From Mycobacterium sp. Root265 (GTDB lineage: Bacteria > Actinomycetota > Actinomycetes > Mycobacteriales > Mycobacteriaceae), in contig NZ_LMJA01000005.1 of assembly GCF_001428895.1 (NCBI RefSeq), positions 97,529-161,528 on the forward strand: 64,000 nt of DNA. Direction: 5' to 3'. This document shows, piece by piece, positions 36,039 through 45,241 of the stretch. The position numbers and the translations under genes were made by a program. The notes under the pieces are model-generated. The model had not been told where the DNA came from and searched no databases. It saw only the letters and a list, made by a program, of their open reading frames with translations. Numbering within the stretch: the stretch's first letter is position 1; every line of letters begins with the position of its first letter.

Positions 36039-36964
36039 CGCCGCTACTCGACCGCTCGAACTCAGGCGTCGAATGGATCAGCGACCGATACCGTCCGGCG
36101 GACCGACCGTTGGCAATTTTGCGCGTCCTCTTCGCAATCTATGTGCTGATCTGGCCAAGGGACATCTCTTGGATAAGCAGCATGTCGGCGCTAGCCTACG
36201 CACCGCCGCCCGGACCCTTTGCGCTAATCTCCGGACCCGCACCGGGCAGCGTCATCATCGCGCTCGAGATATTGCGGGCAATTCTTGCTGTGTGTGTACT
36301 GGTGGGCTGGAACACACGGGCAACATCAGGTCTGCTATCACTCGTGCTCGTAGTTTGCAGCGGTCTCGCCTACTCGTACGGCAAGGTCGACCACGTGATT
36401 CTGTACGAGCTGGCTCCGTTGATGCTGGGACTCGCAGGCTGGGGCTCCACCTGGTCAGTGGATAGCTGGCGGTGCAAGGCTGGCCAGACCAATGGCTACG
36501 CAATGTTCCTCTACGGAACGATGATTGCCTTTGGAATGCTCACCGCGGCAGTCGCCAAATCTGCCACTGGATGGCTCGACCCGGCCCGTCAGGCCACCCG
36601 ATTCTTTGTCGTTGAGGCTACTCTGGGACCGCGATCGGGTCCGCTTGCAGACTCGTTGCTGAAGATTGACAACGTCGTCTTCTGGAAATTCCTCGACTAC
36701 ACAACTTTGTTAGTCGAGGGAGGCCTCGTGCTGGCCGTACTCGTCCCTGTAGTCTTCCGCGCTGGCTTGTTAATCATGGGACTGTTTCATGTGGGAGTGT
36801 GGGCGCTGCTGGGAATCGACTTTCACCAGTACGTTTTCGTGTACATGGGATTCTTCCTGCTTCCCGCGGCTGCCTGGATCCAACAGGCTGCGGAAGTGCG
36901 CACCTGGGTGCAGGATGCGTGGAAGACGGTGATTAGAAAGAAGAGATCGATTGGCCGGCACTGA
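36035..36964 (+). CDS. Polytopic membrane protein, HTTM-like (309 aa)
   Basis: About six to eight hydrophobic helices (LAILRVLFAIYVLIWP, VIIALEILRAILAVCVLVGW, GLLSLVLVVCSGLAYSYGKV, LLVEGGLVLAVLVPVV) and a conserved-looking FHVGVWALLGIDFHQYVFVY. The pattern resembles HTTM proteins (related to vitamin K-dependent carboxylase), whose role in bacteria is mostly unknown; assignment is tentative. GTG 36035 overlaps the upstream stop (GTGA), and the next gene starts inside its end. Confidence 0.7.
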   Translation: MTPLLDRSNSGVEWISDRYRPADRPLAILRVLFAIYVLIWPRDISWISSMSALAYAPPPGPFALISGPAPGSVIIALEILRAILAVCVLVGWNTRATSGLLSLVLVVCSGLAYSYGKVDHVILYELAPLMLGLAGWGSTWSVDSWRCKAGQTNGYAMFLYGTMIAFGMLTAAVAKSATGWLDPARQATRFFVVEATLGPRSGPLADSLLKIDNVVFWKFLDYTTLLVEGGLVLAVLVPVVFRAGLLIMGLFHVGVWALLGIDFHQYVFVYMGFFLLPAAAWIQQAAEVRTWVQDAWKTVIRKKRSIGRH

Positions 36965-38207
36965 GGGTGAGAGACCCGGGAGTTTGACCGAACCTGGAGT
37001 TCAAACCCGAGAATTGGGCGAGCGCCGCCAGGCTGGAGCGGTGGTGGGTTCCGTCGCGATCGTGGTCTCCCTGGTCGTATACGCGCGCCCTCAAGAAGTC
37101 TCTGGCCAAGTCATACTGATCGTCGGCTCAACTTTGGTGCTGCTGTCTCTATGGCGAGGTCTCACTCATCCGCGCCCGTTGCTCATTCCGTGGGTCTTCG
37201 TCGGTTTCGCGTTTATATCTGCGTTGTGGAGCGACCACAGCTGGACAGTGTTGACGCGTGCGGCGGCTCTGGCTGTGCCGTTGATACTCGCCGGAATTAT
37301 TGCTAGCAATGTCCCATTCGAGCGGTTTCTTGTAATTGCAGACAGAACCCTGAAGACGATCGTCGTAGTCAGTCTGGCCACAGCCCTGCTCGTTCCTACG
37401 ATTGCCTTGACGCAGAGCGCGGTTCTCTACGGAACGCTACGCGGAGTCTTTGTCCACCGGAACCATATGGGCTACGTGATTATCCTGGCGGTGATTGTGT
37501 TGTTGGCGCTCAACTGGAACCTCCGGAAGGTGCGGTTCAGGACGTTTGCCTGGATGGCGGTCTATGTTTTGGCGCTTATCTGGACTGGCTCTGCCGGTGC
37601 TGTGGTGCTCGTACTGACGAGCATCTGCCTATACGGGCTGGTGCGCTGGTTGGCTAGTGTTAGGTCGGCTGATCGCGGGCTGCTTCTTGTTAGCGCGACT
37701 TGCCTGGCCGCGTTCGCGGCTCTCGTTGCCGTACCGCTAGTTCCGAATATTCTTGGACTTCTCGGTCGGGATTTGACGTTCACGAACCGAGTTGGGATCT
37801 GGCGGGGAGCGATTCAAGCATGGCAGGAGCATTTCTGGCTCGGATACGGGTGGGGCTCCATTCTAGGTTCGGAAGATGACGCTGCCAGTGTGATCAGTCG
37901 ATCGTCGGGATGGATGGTGACCAGTACGCACAACGGCTATCTATCGACGGCACTTCAAGTGGGTGCGTTGGGCTTATCTGTGGCGGTGCTGTTCCTTGCA
38001 GTGGTCTTGGTGAGAACACTAAAGATGGTTGTTGTATCTCCAGGGCCCCAAGCTATTTGGGCGCTTCAGGTTGTCGTTGTTCTCATTATCGGAGACTTCA
38101 CTGAAACCCGTGCGTTCGCAAATATCGGTTGGTTCTTGTTGTGCTTGGTGGCCTGCTATGGAGCTCAGAGCATGGCTAGAAGCGACCGATTTGGTGGTTC
38201 CTGGTAG
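36951..38207 (+). CDS. O-antigen polymerase/ligase-like protein (Wzy/WaaL, 418 aa)
   Basis: About ten to twelve membrane helices. The region of the large periplasmic loop has RNHMGYVIILAVIV and VGIWRGAIQAWQEHFWLGYG, then VTSTHNGYLSTALQVGALG, close to the O-antigen ligase/polymerase pattern (PF04932: RxxxW..a...i...P..G.G, HN.yL...). It would join lipid-linked units outside the membrane. TTG 36951 overlaps the preceding gene by 14 bases. Polymerase and ligase cannot be told apart from sequence alone; operon context favours polymerase. Confidence 0.82.
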   Translation: MAGTEGERPGSLTEPGVQTRELGERRQAGAVVGSVAIVVSLVVYARPQEVSGQVILIVGSTLVLLSLWRGLTHPRPLLIPWVFVGFAFISALWSDHSWTVLTRAAALAVPLILAGIIASNVPFERFLVIADRTLKTIVVVSLATALLVPTIALTQSAVLYGTLRGVFVHRNHMGYVIILAVIVLLALNWNLRKVRFRTFAWMAVYVLALIWTGSAGAVVLVLTSICLYGLVRWLASVRSADRGLLLVSATCLAAFAALVAVPLVPNILGLLGRDLTFTNRVGIWRGAIQAWQEHFWLGYGWGSILGSEDDAASVISRSSGWMVTSTHNGYLSTALQVGALGLSVAVLFLAVVLVRTLKMVVVSPGPQAIWALQVVVVLIIGDFTETRAFANIGWFLLCLVACYGAQSMARSDRFGGSW

Positions 38208-38324
38208 TGAGCGCCGGGTCGTTAGGGCTCGGACGGGCCTACTTGGCAATTTCGGACTTCTAGCGGAATCGTCGGGCGTGTCAAATGGTCTGTGTAAGTC
38301 CTGTTAACGGAAGGATCGCAGGAC

Positions 38325-39680
38325 GTGGCGACAGGCAAGGACGTGAATTCATCGCTGGTTGAGGCGGGGTCCACAGTGGAAATGGCCGAGGCGCTTCGGG
38401 CCTCAGGTGCTGTTGATGATCTGCTGGCTCAGGTCGACACCGGCGAGGTGGCCCTGACCGGTGAAGGAGGGCTGCTACCCGGGTTGATCAAGCTCGCCCT
38501 GGAGCGCGGATTGGCCGCCGAGCTCACCGAGCACCTGGGCTTTGAGAAAGGCGATCCCATCGGGCGGGCGATGCCCAACGCCCGTAACGGCAGCTCACCC
38601 AAGACGGTGCAGTCTGAAGCCGGGCCGGTGCCACTGGAGGTGCCACGAGACCGCGACGGCTCGTTCAGCCCGACGCTGGTTCCAAAGGGCACCCGCCGGA
38701 TCGGCGGGCTCGATGACATGATCATCTCCCTCTACGCCGGTGGAATGACGTTGCGGGACATCCAATTTCATCTCGCCTCTACGATCGGCACCGAGGTGTC
38801 ACATGAGACGATGTCCAAGATCATCGACGAGATCTCTGATGAGGTGCTCAGCTGGCAGCGCCGGCCGCTGGAACCGCTATACCCGGTGATCTACCTCGAC
38901 GCGATGATTGTGAAGGTCAAAGACGGCGGCCACACCCGCAACAAGGCCGCCCATATCGCCGTGGGCGTGGATATGGACGGCGTCAAGCATGTCCTGGGGA
39001 TCTGGGTCCAGCCCAACGAGGGAGCGTCGTTCTGGGCGTCGGTGTGCGCGGATCTAGCCAATCGCGGCATCAAGGATGTGCTCATCGTGTGCTGCGACGG
39101 GCTGACCGGGTTCCCGGAGGCGATCGCGGCGACCTGGTCGCAAGCGGCGGTGCAGACGTGTGTGGTGCATCTGATCCGCAACGCCTTGCGGTTCGTGTCC
39201 TACGGCGACCGCAAGGCCGTGGCCGCAGCACTCAAGTCGATCTACACCGCGCCCAGTGCCGATGCCGCCCACGCCGAATTGCAGGCGTTCACGACCTCGG
39301 AGTTGGGGAAGAAGAACCCCACGGTGACAAAGGCTTTCGAACGGGCCTGGGAGCAGTTCATCCCGTTCCTGGCGTTCCCGCCGGAGTTGCGTCGGGTGAT
39401 CTACACGACCAACTCGATCGAATCGCTGAACTACCAGATGCGCAAGGTCATCAAGAACCGCGGTCAGTTCCCCAACGACGCCTCCGTCGTGAAACTGCTG
39501 TGGCTGGCGATCTGCAACATCGAGGACAAACGGGCCGCTGAACGGGCCAAAGAACGCGGCAAGAAGCTCTGCCGAACAGCGCCCGGGCGCCTCGTGGAAG
39601 GGCAGGTCGTCACCAACTGGAAGAAGGCACTCGAACAACTCAGCCTGGTCTACCCAGACCGTATCGAGCGGTATCTGTAA
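38325..39680 (+). CDS. IS256-family transposase (451 aa)
   Basis: Full-length DDE transposase of the Mutator/IS256 group: Asp192 in YLDAMIVKVKD, Asp258 in VCCDGLTGFPEAI, the C-x2-H signature TCVVHLIRN (279-282), and Glu366 in TTNSIESLNYQMRK. GTG start near the left end; no frameshift or stop, so the element could be active. Codon use is more GC-rich than the polysaccharide genes either side, as expected for a recent insertion. Confidence 0.95.
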   Translation: MATGKDVNSSLVEAGSTVEMAEALRASGAVDDLLAQVDTGEVALTGEGGLLPGLIKLALERGLAAELTEHLGFEKGDPIGRAMPNARNGSSPKTVQSEAGPVPLEVPRDRDGSFSPTLVPKGTRRIGGLDDMIISLYAGGMTLRDIQFHLASTIGTEVSHETMSKIIDEISDEVLSWQRRPLEPLYPVIYLDAMIVKVKDGGHTRNKAAHIAVGVDMDGVKHVLGIWVQPNEGASFWASVCADLANRGIKDVLIVCCDGLTGFPEAIAATWSQAAVQTCVVHLIRNALRFVSYGDRKAVAAALKSIYTAPSADAAHAELQAFTTSELGKKNPTVTKAFERAWEQFIPFLAFPPELRRVIYTTNSIESLNYQMRKVIKNRGQFPNDASVVKLLWLAICNIEDKRAAERAKERGKKLCRTAPGRLVEGQVVTNWKKALEQLSLVYPDRIERYL

Positions 39681-39683
39681 CTA

Positions 39684-39708
39684 CAGCAACAGCAACAGCA
39701 ACAGCAAC
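39684..39708. repeat. CAGCAA microsatellite (four units plus C)
   Basis: Four perfect tandem CAGCAA units begin three bases after the transposase stop codon, inside the insertion sequence. Slippage here would not change the protein. Confidence 0.85.
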
Positions 39709-39778
39709 TCAGGAAATATCAGATGGGCGACTTACACAGAAAACTTGACAGGCTCGCGGAATCGTCAGCGACAAAGCG

Positions 39779-41278
39779 CTACCGGGACCCAACAGCCCCG
39801 CGGATCTTGGCCGACATCAATGCCCAGAACTGCCCGACAATTGCGTAATCCTGCCGGACTGAGGGTATTAGCCATACCGCGAGCACGATGATCGCCAGCA
39901 TCAGGGCCATCCCGAGCGTCATGGAACCGAAAGAGCTCTCAAAAGGGCGCACGATGGTGACCAACCATGCGCCGACACCTGCCCACAGATTGACGGCGAC
40001 CATTCGGCTGGCATTTACAATTAGGTGGACGACGCGGATCGACGATGCCCGCGAGAGCGCGATGAGCGCAATAGGCCAGCCCAGCCCTGCGCCCACCGCG
40101 TACCCCCAGGCGACAGCGTCGACGTTGAACTGCGCGCCGACTATGACAGAAATGATCAGGAGCGGGCGGCTTACCAGGGCTTGAATGAGCTGAACGCGCG
40201 TTAACCCGAGCGCCATGAACGCCCAGTCCAGTGGGTACGTCAACGTCTGAAAGATTCCGGCCACGGCCAAGATCCGGAGAATAGGGACACTCTCGACCCA
40301 GTTGGCGCCGAGCACGATCATTACGATTGGCTCGGTCAAACTGGCGAGCGCTACAAGAATGAAGAGCATGAATGCAAGCAGTGCCGTCTGCGCGCGAGCC
40401 AGATAGTCGTTCATGCGGTTGGCGTCGCTTTGTAGCTTGGCGAGCACGGGAACCGCGACGCGGATCATGCCGTTGGCCAGTTGAATCACGGGGACGGCCA
40501 TCAGTTGGAAGGCTCGGTTGTAGTAGCCCAAAGCCGTCGGACCGAAGTTGAGACCCACCGCGACTGTGTCGACATTGGCGCTGACGTAGGTCAGCGTCTG
40601 TACAGCCATCACGCGCCACCCGAAGATCACGAAGTGTTTTGTTCCCTGGTGACGGTAGAACCCGCTTGGTAACCACCTCGATACCAACACCAGTATGGTG
40701 ACCACTACTGCCGGATGCACCACGACCTGGATGACAATGGACCAGTAGGATAAGCCGTTCATCGCGGCGATGATCCCAGCGGACACGCTGATTATCTGTC
40801 CCGCGGTTTCGGCCAGAGCCAAGGCTCCGAAGGACAGCGAGCGCTGCAGACTGGCGCGATACTGCGACCCAATTCCATTGATCACGAATGTGATTGCGAT
40901 GACCTGCGTAATGGGTACTAGTCGTGGATCGTTGTACAAGTCGGCGATCGGCCATGCGAGGCCGAATACTGCAGCTCCGATGGCGGCGCCGAACGCGGTG
41001 TTCAACCAAAACAGGTTGCTTCGTTGCTTCGTAGAAAACGTGGGCGCTTGGACGGCGGCGTAACTCAGACCGAAGTCCCTCAAGATGTCGCCCACACTGA
41101 CTACTGCGACAACCATCGCCACCAGTCCGAAGTCGATCGGCGAGAGAATTCGTGCCAGTACGACCAGCCCGACCGCTTGGACCAGGATCCGGATCACCAA
41201 CCCGGCAGCGGTGATACTCGCGCCACGTGCAGCGCTTCTGCCCAGATTCTGAGGTGGTGCCTCAGGCGATTCGTTCAC
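39779..41278 (-). CDS. Polysaccharide flippase, Wzx-like (MOP superfamily, 499 aa)
   Basis: Twelve to fourteen hydrophobic helices with the family opening GASITAAGLVIRILVQAVGL...LARILSPIDFGLVAMVVAVV, FWLNTAFGAAIGAAVFGL, and GPTALGYYNRAFQLMAVPVI. Moves lipid-linked repeat units across the membrane. GTG 41278 is 10 bp after the kinase stop, so it is co-transcribed leftward with the BY-kinase gene. The insertion sequence ends 24 bp beyond its stop. Confidence 0.88.
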   Translation of the reverse strand: MNESPEAPPQNLGRSAARGASITAAGLVIRILVQAVGLVVLARILSPIDFGLVAMVVAVVSVGDILRDFGLSYAAVQAPTFSTKQRSNLFWLNTAFGAAIGAAVFGLAWPIADLYNDPRLVPITQVIAITFVINGIGSQYRASLQRSLSFGALALAETAGQIISVSAGIIAAMNGLSYWSIVIQVVVHPAVVVTILVLVSRWLPSGFYRHQGTKHFVIFGWRVMAVQTLTYVSANVDTVAVGLNFGPTALGYYNRAFQLMAVPVIQLANGMIRVAVPVLAKLQSDANRMNDYLARAQTALLAFMLFILVALASLTEPIVMIVLGANWVESVPILRILAVAGIFQTLTYPLDWAFMALGLTRVQLIQALVSRPLLIISVIVGAQFNVDAVAWGYAVGAGLGWPIALIALSRASSIRVVHLIVNASRMVAVNLWAGVGAWLVTIVRPFESSFGSMTLGMALMLAIIVLAVWLIPSVRQDYAIVGQFWALMSAKIRGAVGSR

Positions 41279-41288
41279 TCGAGCTGCG

Positions 41289-42782
41289 TTATTCGGCAGG
41301 CTTTTCGCGTGCTAGGTCCGGTGCTTTCGACCTAGTCGTGGTGGCCGCTGGATCAGCTTTTACTGGTGGAAGAGAAGGCAGCGCCGACTGCTCCGGAGTG
41401 TTGTTGGCTTCGATCTGATTGGGCTGGTCAGAACCGTAATAGCCGGAATACCCATAGTAACCCGACGAGTTGCGGGTCGTCGGTCGCTGTGTAATGACGG
41501 TGCCTAGGAGCGGCGCTTCTACATCATTCAACGCATCGACGGCCTGCTGGAGTTGTTCAAAACTGGTACGGCCGTAGCGGACTACGATCAGTACCCCGTC
41601 CGCTGCGGCTCCGAGAATCGCTGCATCTGTTACCGCAAGGAGCGGTGTCGAATCGATGATCACGTAGTCGAATTTCGTGCGCAGCTCTTCGAGGAGTTTT
41701 TTGGCGGCCTGAGAGCCCAGGAGCTCGCTGGGATTCGGCGGGATGGCGCCCGCAGTCAGAACCGTCAAGTTGGGAAAACGGGTGTTCTGAAGCGACTCAG
41801 ACAGGGACGATCGGCTACTGAGAACCGTGCTGAACCCGACCTGACCCACAAGATCGAGCTTGGTGTGCACAGTAGGGCGGCGAAGGTCACCATCGACTAG
41901 TACGACGCTGTGGTCTGCCTCAGCTAACGCGAGTGCGATGTTCAGCGAGGTAGTCGACTTACCCTCGCCAGGAAGAGAACTGGTGACGGTTATGACACGC
42001 GGAGGATTATCGACCGATAGAAACTGTAGGTTGGTGCGCAATTTTCGGAATGATTCGGCTACGTGCGACATGTCGCCCTCGAAGGAAATGGTGGGCTGCT
42101 CCCGGAGCTCTTTCGAGAGGGGGATTGTGCCGACGATTCCTTTACCAGTGATCCTGTCGACCTCCTCGCGATCCTTGACCGAGTTGTCAAGAATGTCGTG
42201 AAGTACCGCGGTGCCAATGCCCAAGCCAATACCGAGGAGTAACCCTAGGCCAAGGTTACGGAGCGTATTGGGGATGACAGGTTCCTGTGGAATTGATGCC
42301 CTCTGCTCGACGACCACACGCGAATCGGGTCGGGACCCGTCTTCCGGGGCCTCCAACTGGTGGATCATGACTACGAACTCGTCAGACAGAGCGTTGGCGA
42401 CGTCTCGTGCCCGCACTGGCGATTCATCGAGAACCTCGACAGTGATCAGAACCGTGCCGGCCTTGGCCTTCGCAGTGACGTTCGCTTGTAGATCTTTGGC
42501 TGTGGTGTCGAGCCCGAGTTTGTCGATTGTTCGCTGGGCGAGTGTTTCGCCCATTAGCAGGTCGGTATAAGACACGACCCGTTCCTGCGAGAATCGGCTG
42601 CCCTGGTAGGCGTCCGAAAGTGTCGATCCCGACGACGTTGACACGAAGAGTCGTGTTGCGGCTTGGTACTTCGACGGTGTGAGCGCTGTGATCACGGCAG
42701 CTACGGCTACCGCAAGAACGATGACTCCGCAGACGATGATCCACTGTTTACGTAGGAGCTTCAGAGAACTCGCCAGCGTCAT
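41289..42782 (-). CDS. Polysaccharide co-polymerase / bacterial tyrosine kinase (Wzc-like BY-kinase, 497 aa)
   Basis: Wzz-type N-terminal region between two membrane helices (residues ~14-34 and ~176-195). The kinase domain has Walker A SSLPGEGKSTTS (~268-279), Walker A' VVLVDGDLRRP (~293-303) and Walker B YVIIDSTPLLAVTDA (~373-387). The tail SSGYYGYSGYYGSD (~439-452) gives five clustered tyrosines (442, 443, 445, 448, 449), the autophosphorylation target that controls chain length in Wzc. The probable phosphatase lies at 28.7 kb. ATG 42782 gives the family N-terminus; the longer upstream frame lacks it. Confidence 0.93.
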   Translation of the reverse strand: MTLASSLKLLRKQWIIVCGVIVLAVAVAAVITALTPSKYQAATRLFVSTSSGSTLSDAYQGSRFSQERVVSYTDLLMGETLAQRTIDKLGLDTTAKDLQANVTAKAKAGTVLITVEVLDESPVRARDVANALSDEFVVMIHQLEAPEDGSRPDSRVVVEQRASIPQEPVIPNTLRNLGLGLLLGIGLGIGTAVLHDILDNSVKDREEVDRITGKGIVGTIPLSKELREQPTISFEGDMSHVAESFRKLRTNLQFLSVDNPPRVITVTSSLPGEGKSTTSLNIALALAEADHSVVLVDGDLRRPTVHTKLDLVGQVGFSTVLSSRSSLSESLQNTRFPNLTVLTAGAIPPNPSELLGSQAAKKLLEELRTKFDYVIIDSTPLLAVTDAAILGAAADGVLIVVRYGRTSFEQLQQAVDALNDVEAPLLGTVITQRPTTRNSSGYYGYSGYYGSDQPNQIEANNTPEQSALPSLPPVKADPAATTTRSKAPDLAREKPAE

Positions 42783-42852
42783 TGCCTCGCCACCTTTGGT
42801 ATGTGCCGCAGTTGTCTCGTCGAGTCGCTCGCCTCGTTGGTCCCCGTGATCA

Positions 42853-44694
42853 CTAGGAGCACGTGGGTACCGCGACCTTAGGGGCAACCGTATCTACCAG
42901 CGGTTGAACAGGTACTCGTGCCGCGCCGGGAGCGATCGGCTCGGACAGCCGAAAGCTCAGTTCCCCCGAAGTGCCCGGTGGGATTACTACCTGAATTTCG
43001 AACGTGGGGTGGTTTCGCTCCGTGCCGACGAAGACCTGTGTGCGTTGTCCATTGGCCAGCGCGCTCTCGAGAGTCGCACCTTGCGTGCCCAGCAGTCGCA
43101 CGGAAGTCAACATCGATCCGCTAGGCACATCGATCGGTAGATCCCGATTCACCCCGTTGGCGCTCGCAACATAATCCGGCAGTGCTCCGGGCGGCGCGGT
43201 GTTCTTCAATCTGACGGTCACCGTCGAGTTTCTGGTCTCACCATCACATCCGTCGGCTACGTACTCGATCTCGCGCTCCAGGTAGTAGTCCATCTTGTTG
43301 CCACCGAGATTGTTGACCACCACCGCGGCGTAGGGTGCGGGATCGTCGGGGATGATGTGGGCGAGAGGAGTCTGTTCCAGCATCGCCTGTTCGGCCGGCA
43401 GCGCACTCCAGATGGCGATCCGGCGCTCGCCTACGGCGTGGCCGAGCGCCTCCAACAGCGCCCGGGGCGAACCAGTCGAGGTGGTCACCTTCTTGACGAC
43501 TTCTGCGGCGATATCCTGGAGATATTGTTTGCGCGCTGGTTGATCGGTGGGAAACCGTGTGTATGCGGTGGACTCGGTCAGCTCAACTACATTGTCGTTG
43601 GTCACCCGTTCACCGTCGGGCATGGTGATTGGACCCACTGCACCCAGAATGTCGCTGAGGGCCAACGGATCCAGAGCGATCACGCCGTCGACGTTGATCC
43701 CGGTCTGCTGCGCCCACATGGACCTCCAGATTTGGGCGGCATAGGGGAAGTGCGCGCTCATATTGCTGTTCCGAAAATCGCTGAACGGGTTGGTGTAGCC
43801 GTAATTCTCCTCGAACTCGGTTCCCAGATCAATTGGCGCAGAGGGCCTGCCGAGCTCGGTGTTGGCACCAAGAGTGTCCACCGTGGCGGTGCCGTTGTCG
43901 AAGCGGAGCACTCCGAACCCGCCGAGAAGCCCACCCGTTCCGCGGGCCTCGGCGTTGGTCTGGAATGCCATGAAATAGCTGCGAGGTCCGTCGGCACCCA
44001 TCATGCTCGGTGCGAGGCGGGCCGCCAGTCCAGTGTTCTCAAGAAGGCCGGAGAGGTCGGCGGTCTGCTGCTGAAGCTGTGTTCGAGCATCGCCGAGCAC
44101 CGAGACGTACCGCGGATCCGATATCGCCTGCGCATCGGCATTGAGTCGAGTTGCTGCGCTGGAGATTTCGGTCAGCTTCGGCTCCTCGGAGCGAAGCAGT
44201 CGCACATCGACCTTGCTGCCATCCACCAACCGGTCCGGCGACAGCGCTGTGCCGGCCTCGGCCGCAGGCTTTAGGACGTCGGTCGCCAGGCCGAGAACGA
44301 CATCCGAGATCTGCTGACCGGTCTCGAACGGACTGCCCAACCACGGGACTACCGACGCGACATTCCACGGCAGCGAGTGCGTCGCCTCGCGCGCCTTTTG
44401 GGCGTGGAACTGTGCTTGATCGGCAAAGCGCGTAGCGTCTTCGGATTCTCCCTGTTGGAGAGCAGCTTTGGCGAGCTGCGCGTTCTCCCGCGCGTGCTCG
44501 AGGCTGGATTTCGCGTCAAATCCGCGGACGGCCAACCAACCACCGAATGCAGCGGCAGCCAGTACCAGCACCGAGGAGCCAATCACTAACTCGCGCCGAT
44601 GACGCCTGACGTTCGAGCTCAGCGATGAGCGTCGACCGTCGGCGTCGTTTGGTAGAGCAGTGCTTTCCTCGCCGTTTGGTTGTGATTTCTGCAC
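42853..44694 (-). CDS. DUF4012-domain membrane protein (613 aa)
   Basis: One N-terminal transmembrane helix (residues ~36-57, VIGSSVLVLAAAAFGGWLAV), a helical coiled-coil-like segment rich in A/Q/E (~60-115), then a large extracytoplasmic domain with the DUF4012 core NAEARGTGGLLGGFGVLRFD and IALDPLALSDILGAVGPI. DUF4012 proteins are common in actinobacterial and Gram-positive surface-glycan clusters, but their reaction is not established to my knowledge. GTG start. Located upstream of the BY-kinase on the same strand. Confidence 0.8.
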   Translation of the reverse strand: MQKSQPNGEESTALPNDADGRRSSLSSNVRRHRRELVIGSSVLVLAAAAFGGWLAVRGFDAKSSLEHARENAQLAKAALQQGESEDATRFADQAQFHAQKAREATHSLPWNVASVVPWLGSPFETGQQISDVVLGLATDVLKPAAEAGTALSPDRLVDGSKVDVRLLRSEEPKLTEISSAATRLNADAQAISDPRYVSVLGDARTQLQQQTADLSGLLENTGLAARLAPSMMGADGPRSYFMAFQTNAEARGTGGLLGGFGVLRFDNGTATVDTLGANTELGRPSAPIDLGTEFEENYGYTNPFSDFRNSNMSAHFPYAAQIWRSMWAQQTGINVDGVIALDPLALSDILGAVGPITMPDGERVTNDNVVELTESTAYTRFPTDQPARKQYLQDIAAEVVKKVTTSTGSPRALLEALGHAVGERRIAIWSALPAEQAMLEQTPLAHIIPDDPAPYAAVVVNNLGGNKMDYYLEREIEYVADGCDGETRNSTVTVRLKNTAPPGALPDYVASANGVNRDLPIDVPSGSMLTSVRLLGTQGATLESALANGQRTQVFVGTERNHPTFEIQVVIPPGTSGELSFRLSEPIAPGAARVPVQPLVDTVAPKVAVPTCS

Positions 44695-44773
44695 TCAGCA
44701 GGCTTTCCGCACCCGGTGCAGGCAGGGTTCCCATGACTGCACCGTCGACATCACAATCGGTACCGCATACAAC

Positions 44774-45241
44774 CTAGTTGCAGCCTCGTCCGAATGCCAC
44801 GGTCGTGGTGCCGTACGGGCCGACCTTCACTGAACCGCCCAACAGGCAGACCTCGAAGTTGAGGTTCTGGGTGAACCAGCCGTAGGCGGGCTTGAGGAAT
44901 CCGGGGACCAGGCTCATCGGGGTGAACACCAACACCTCGGACCGCGCCGGCGGGTTCGGGTTGGCCTTGCCGATCCACCACAGATCGTTTTGGAAGACGC
45001 TCTGGATGATCCCTCCGGGACCGTTGGCCGACTGGAGTGCGGCCGCCGTGGGCAGCTTCGACGCCGGCGCGCATGGAGTCGTAGCGGTCGGTTCGCACTC
45101 CGCTGACCCGATCTTGGAACCGAGAGAACTGATGGCTATCGAATTATCTGCATTCGCCACTGTCACGGGAGAAAGAGTTGCTGCGGCGGCCATCGCGCCT
45201 GTGGCGATACCAACACTTATCTTGCGAGCGATCGCTGACAT
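44774..45241 (-). CDS. Small secreted protein of unknown function, copy A (155 aa)
   Basis: Sec signal peptide (MSAIARKISVGIATGAMAAA ... VANA) with likely cleavage after ANA near residue 31. The mature part has SAECEPTATTPCAP, a tryptophan-rich FQNDLWWIGKANPNP, FTPMSLVPGFLKPAYGWF, CLLGG and ends FGRGCN. The only similar protein I see is copy B at 46029-46484; order and spacing of cysteines are shared. ATG 45241 places the signal peptide correctly. No known family. Confidence 0.75.
   Translation of the reverse strand: MSAIARKISVGIATGAMAAAATLSPVTVANADNSIAISSLGSKIGSAECEPTATTPCAPASKLPTAAALQSANGPGGIIQSVFQNDLWWIGKANPNPPARSEVLVFTPMSLVPGFLKPAYGWFTQNLNFEVCLLGGSVKVGPYGTTTVAFGRGCN

Larger units (their letters stand above)
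38274..39755 (+). mobile_element. IS256-family insertion sequence (1482 bp) with inverted repeats and direct-repeat flanks
   Basis: Terminal inverted repeats 38274-38300 and 39729-39755 share TGTCAA and TCTGTGTAAGTC in matching positions. The 11-bp word GCGGAATCGTC lies directly outside both ends (38263-38273 and 39756-39766); IS256 elements duplicate 8-9 bp, so most of this is a target-site duplication. One intact transposase gene. It sits between the 3' ends of the polymerase and flippase genes and disrupts neither. Confidence 0.9.

Noticed and set aside
39684-39708. CAGCAA tandem repeat as a phase-variation switch
   Set aside because: It lies outside any coding frame or evident promoter, after the transposase stop.
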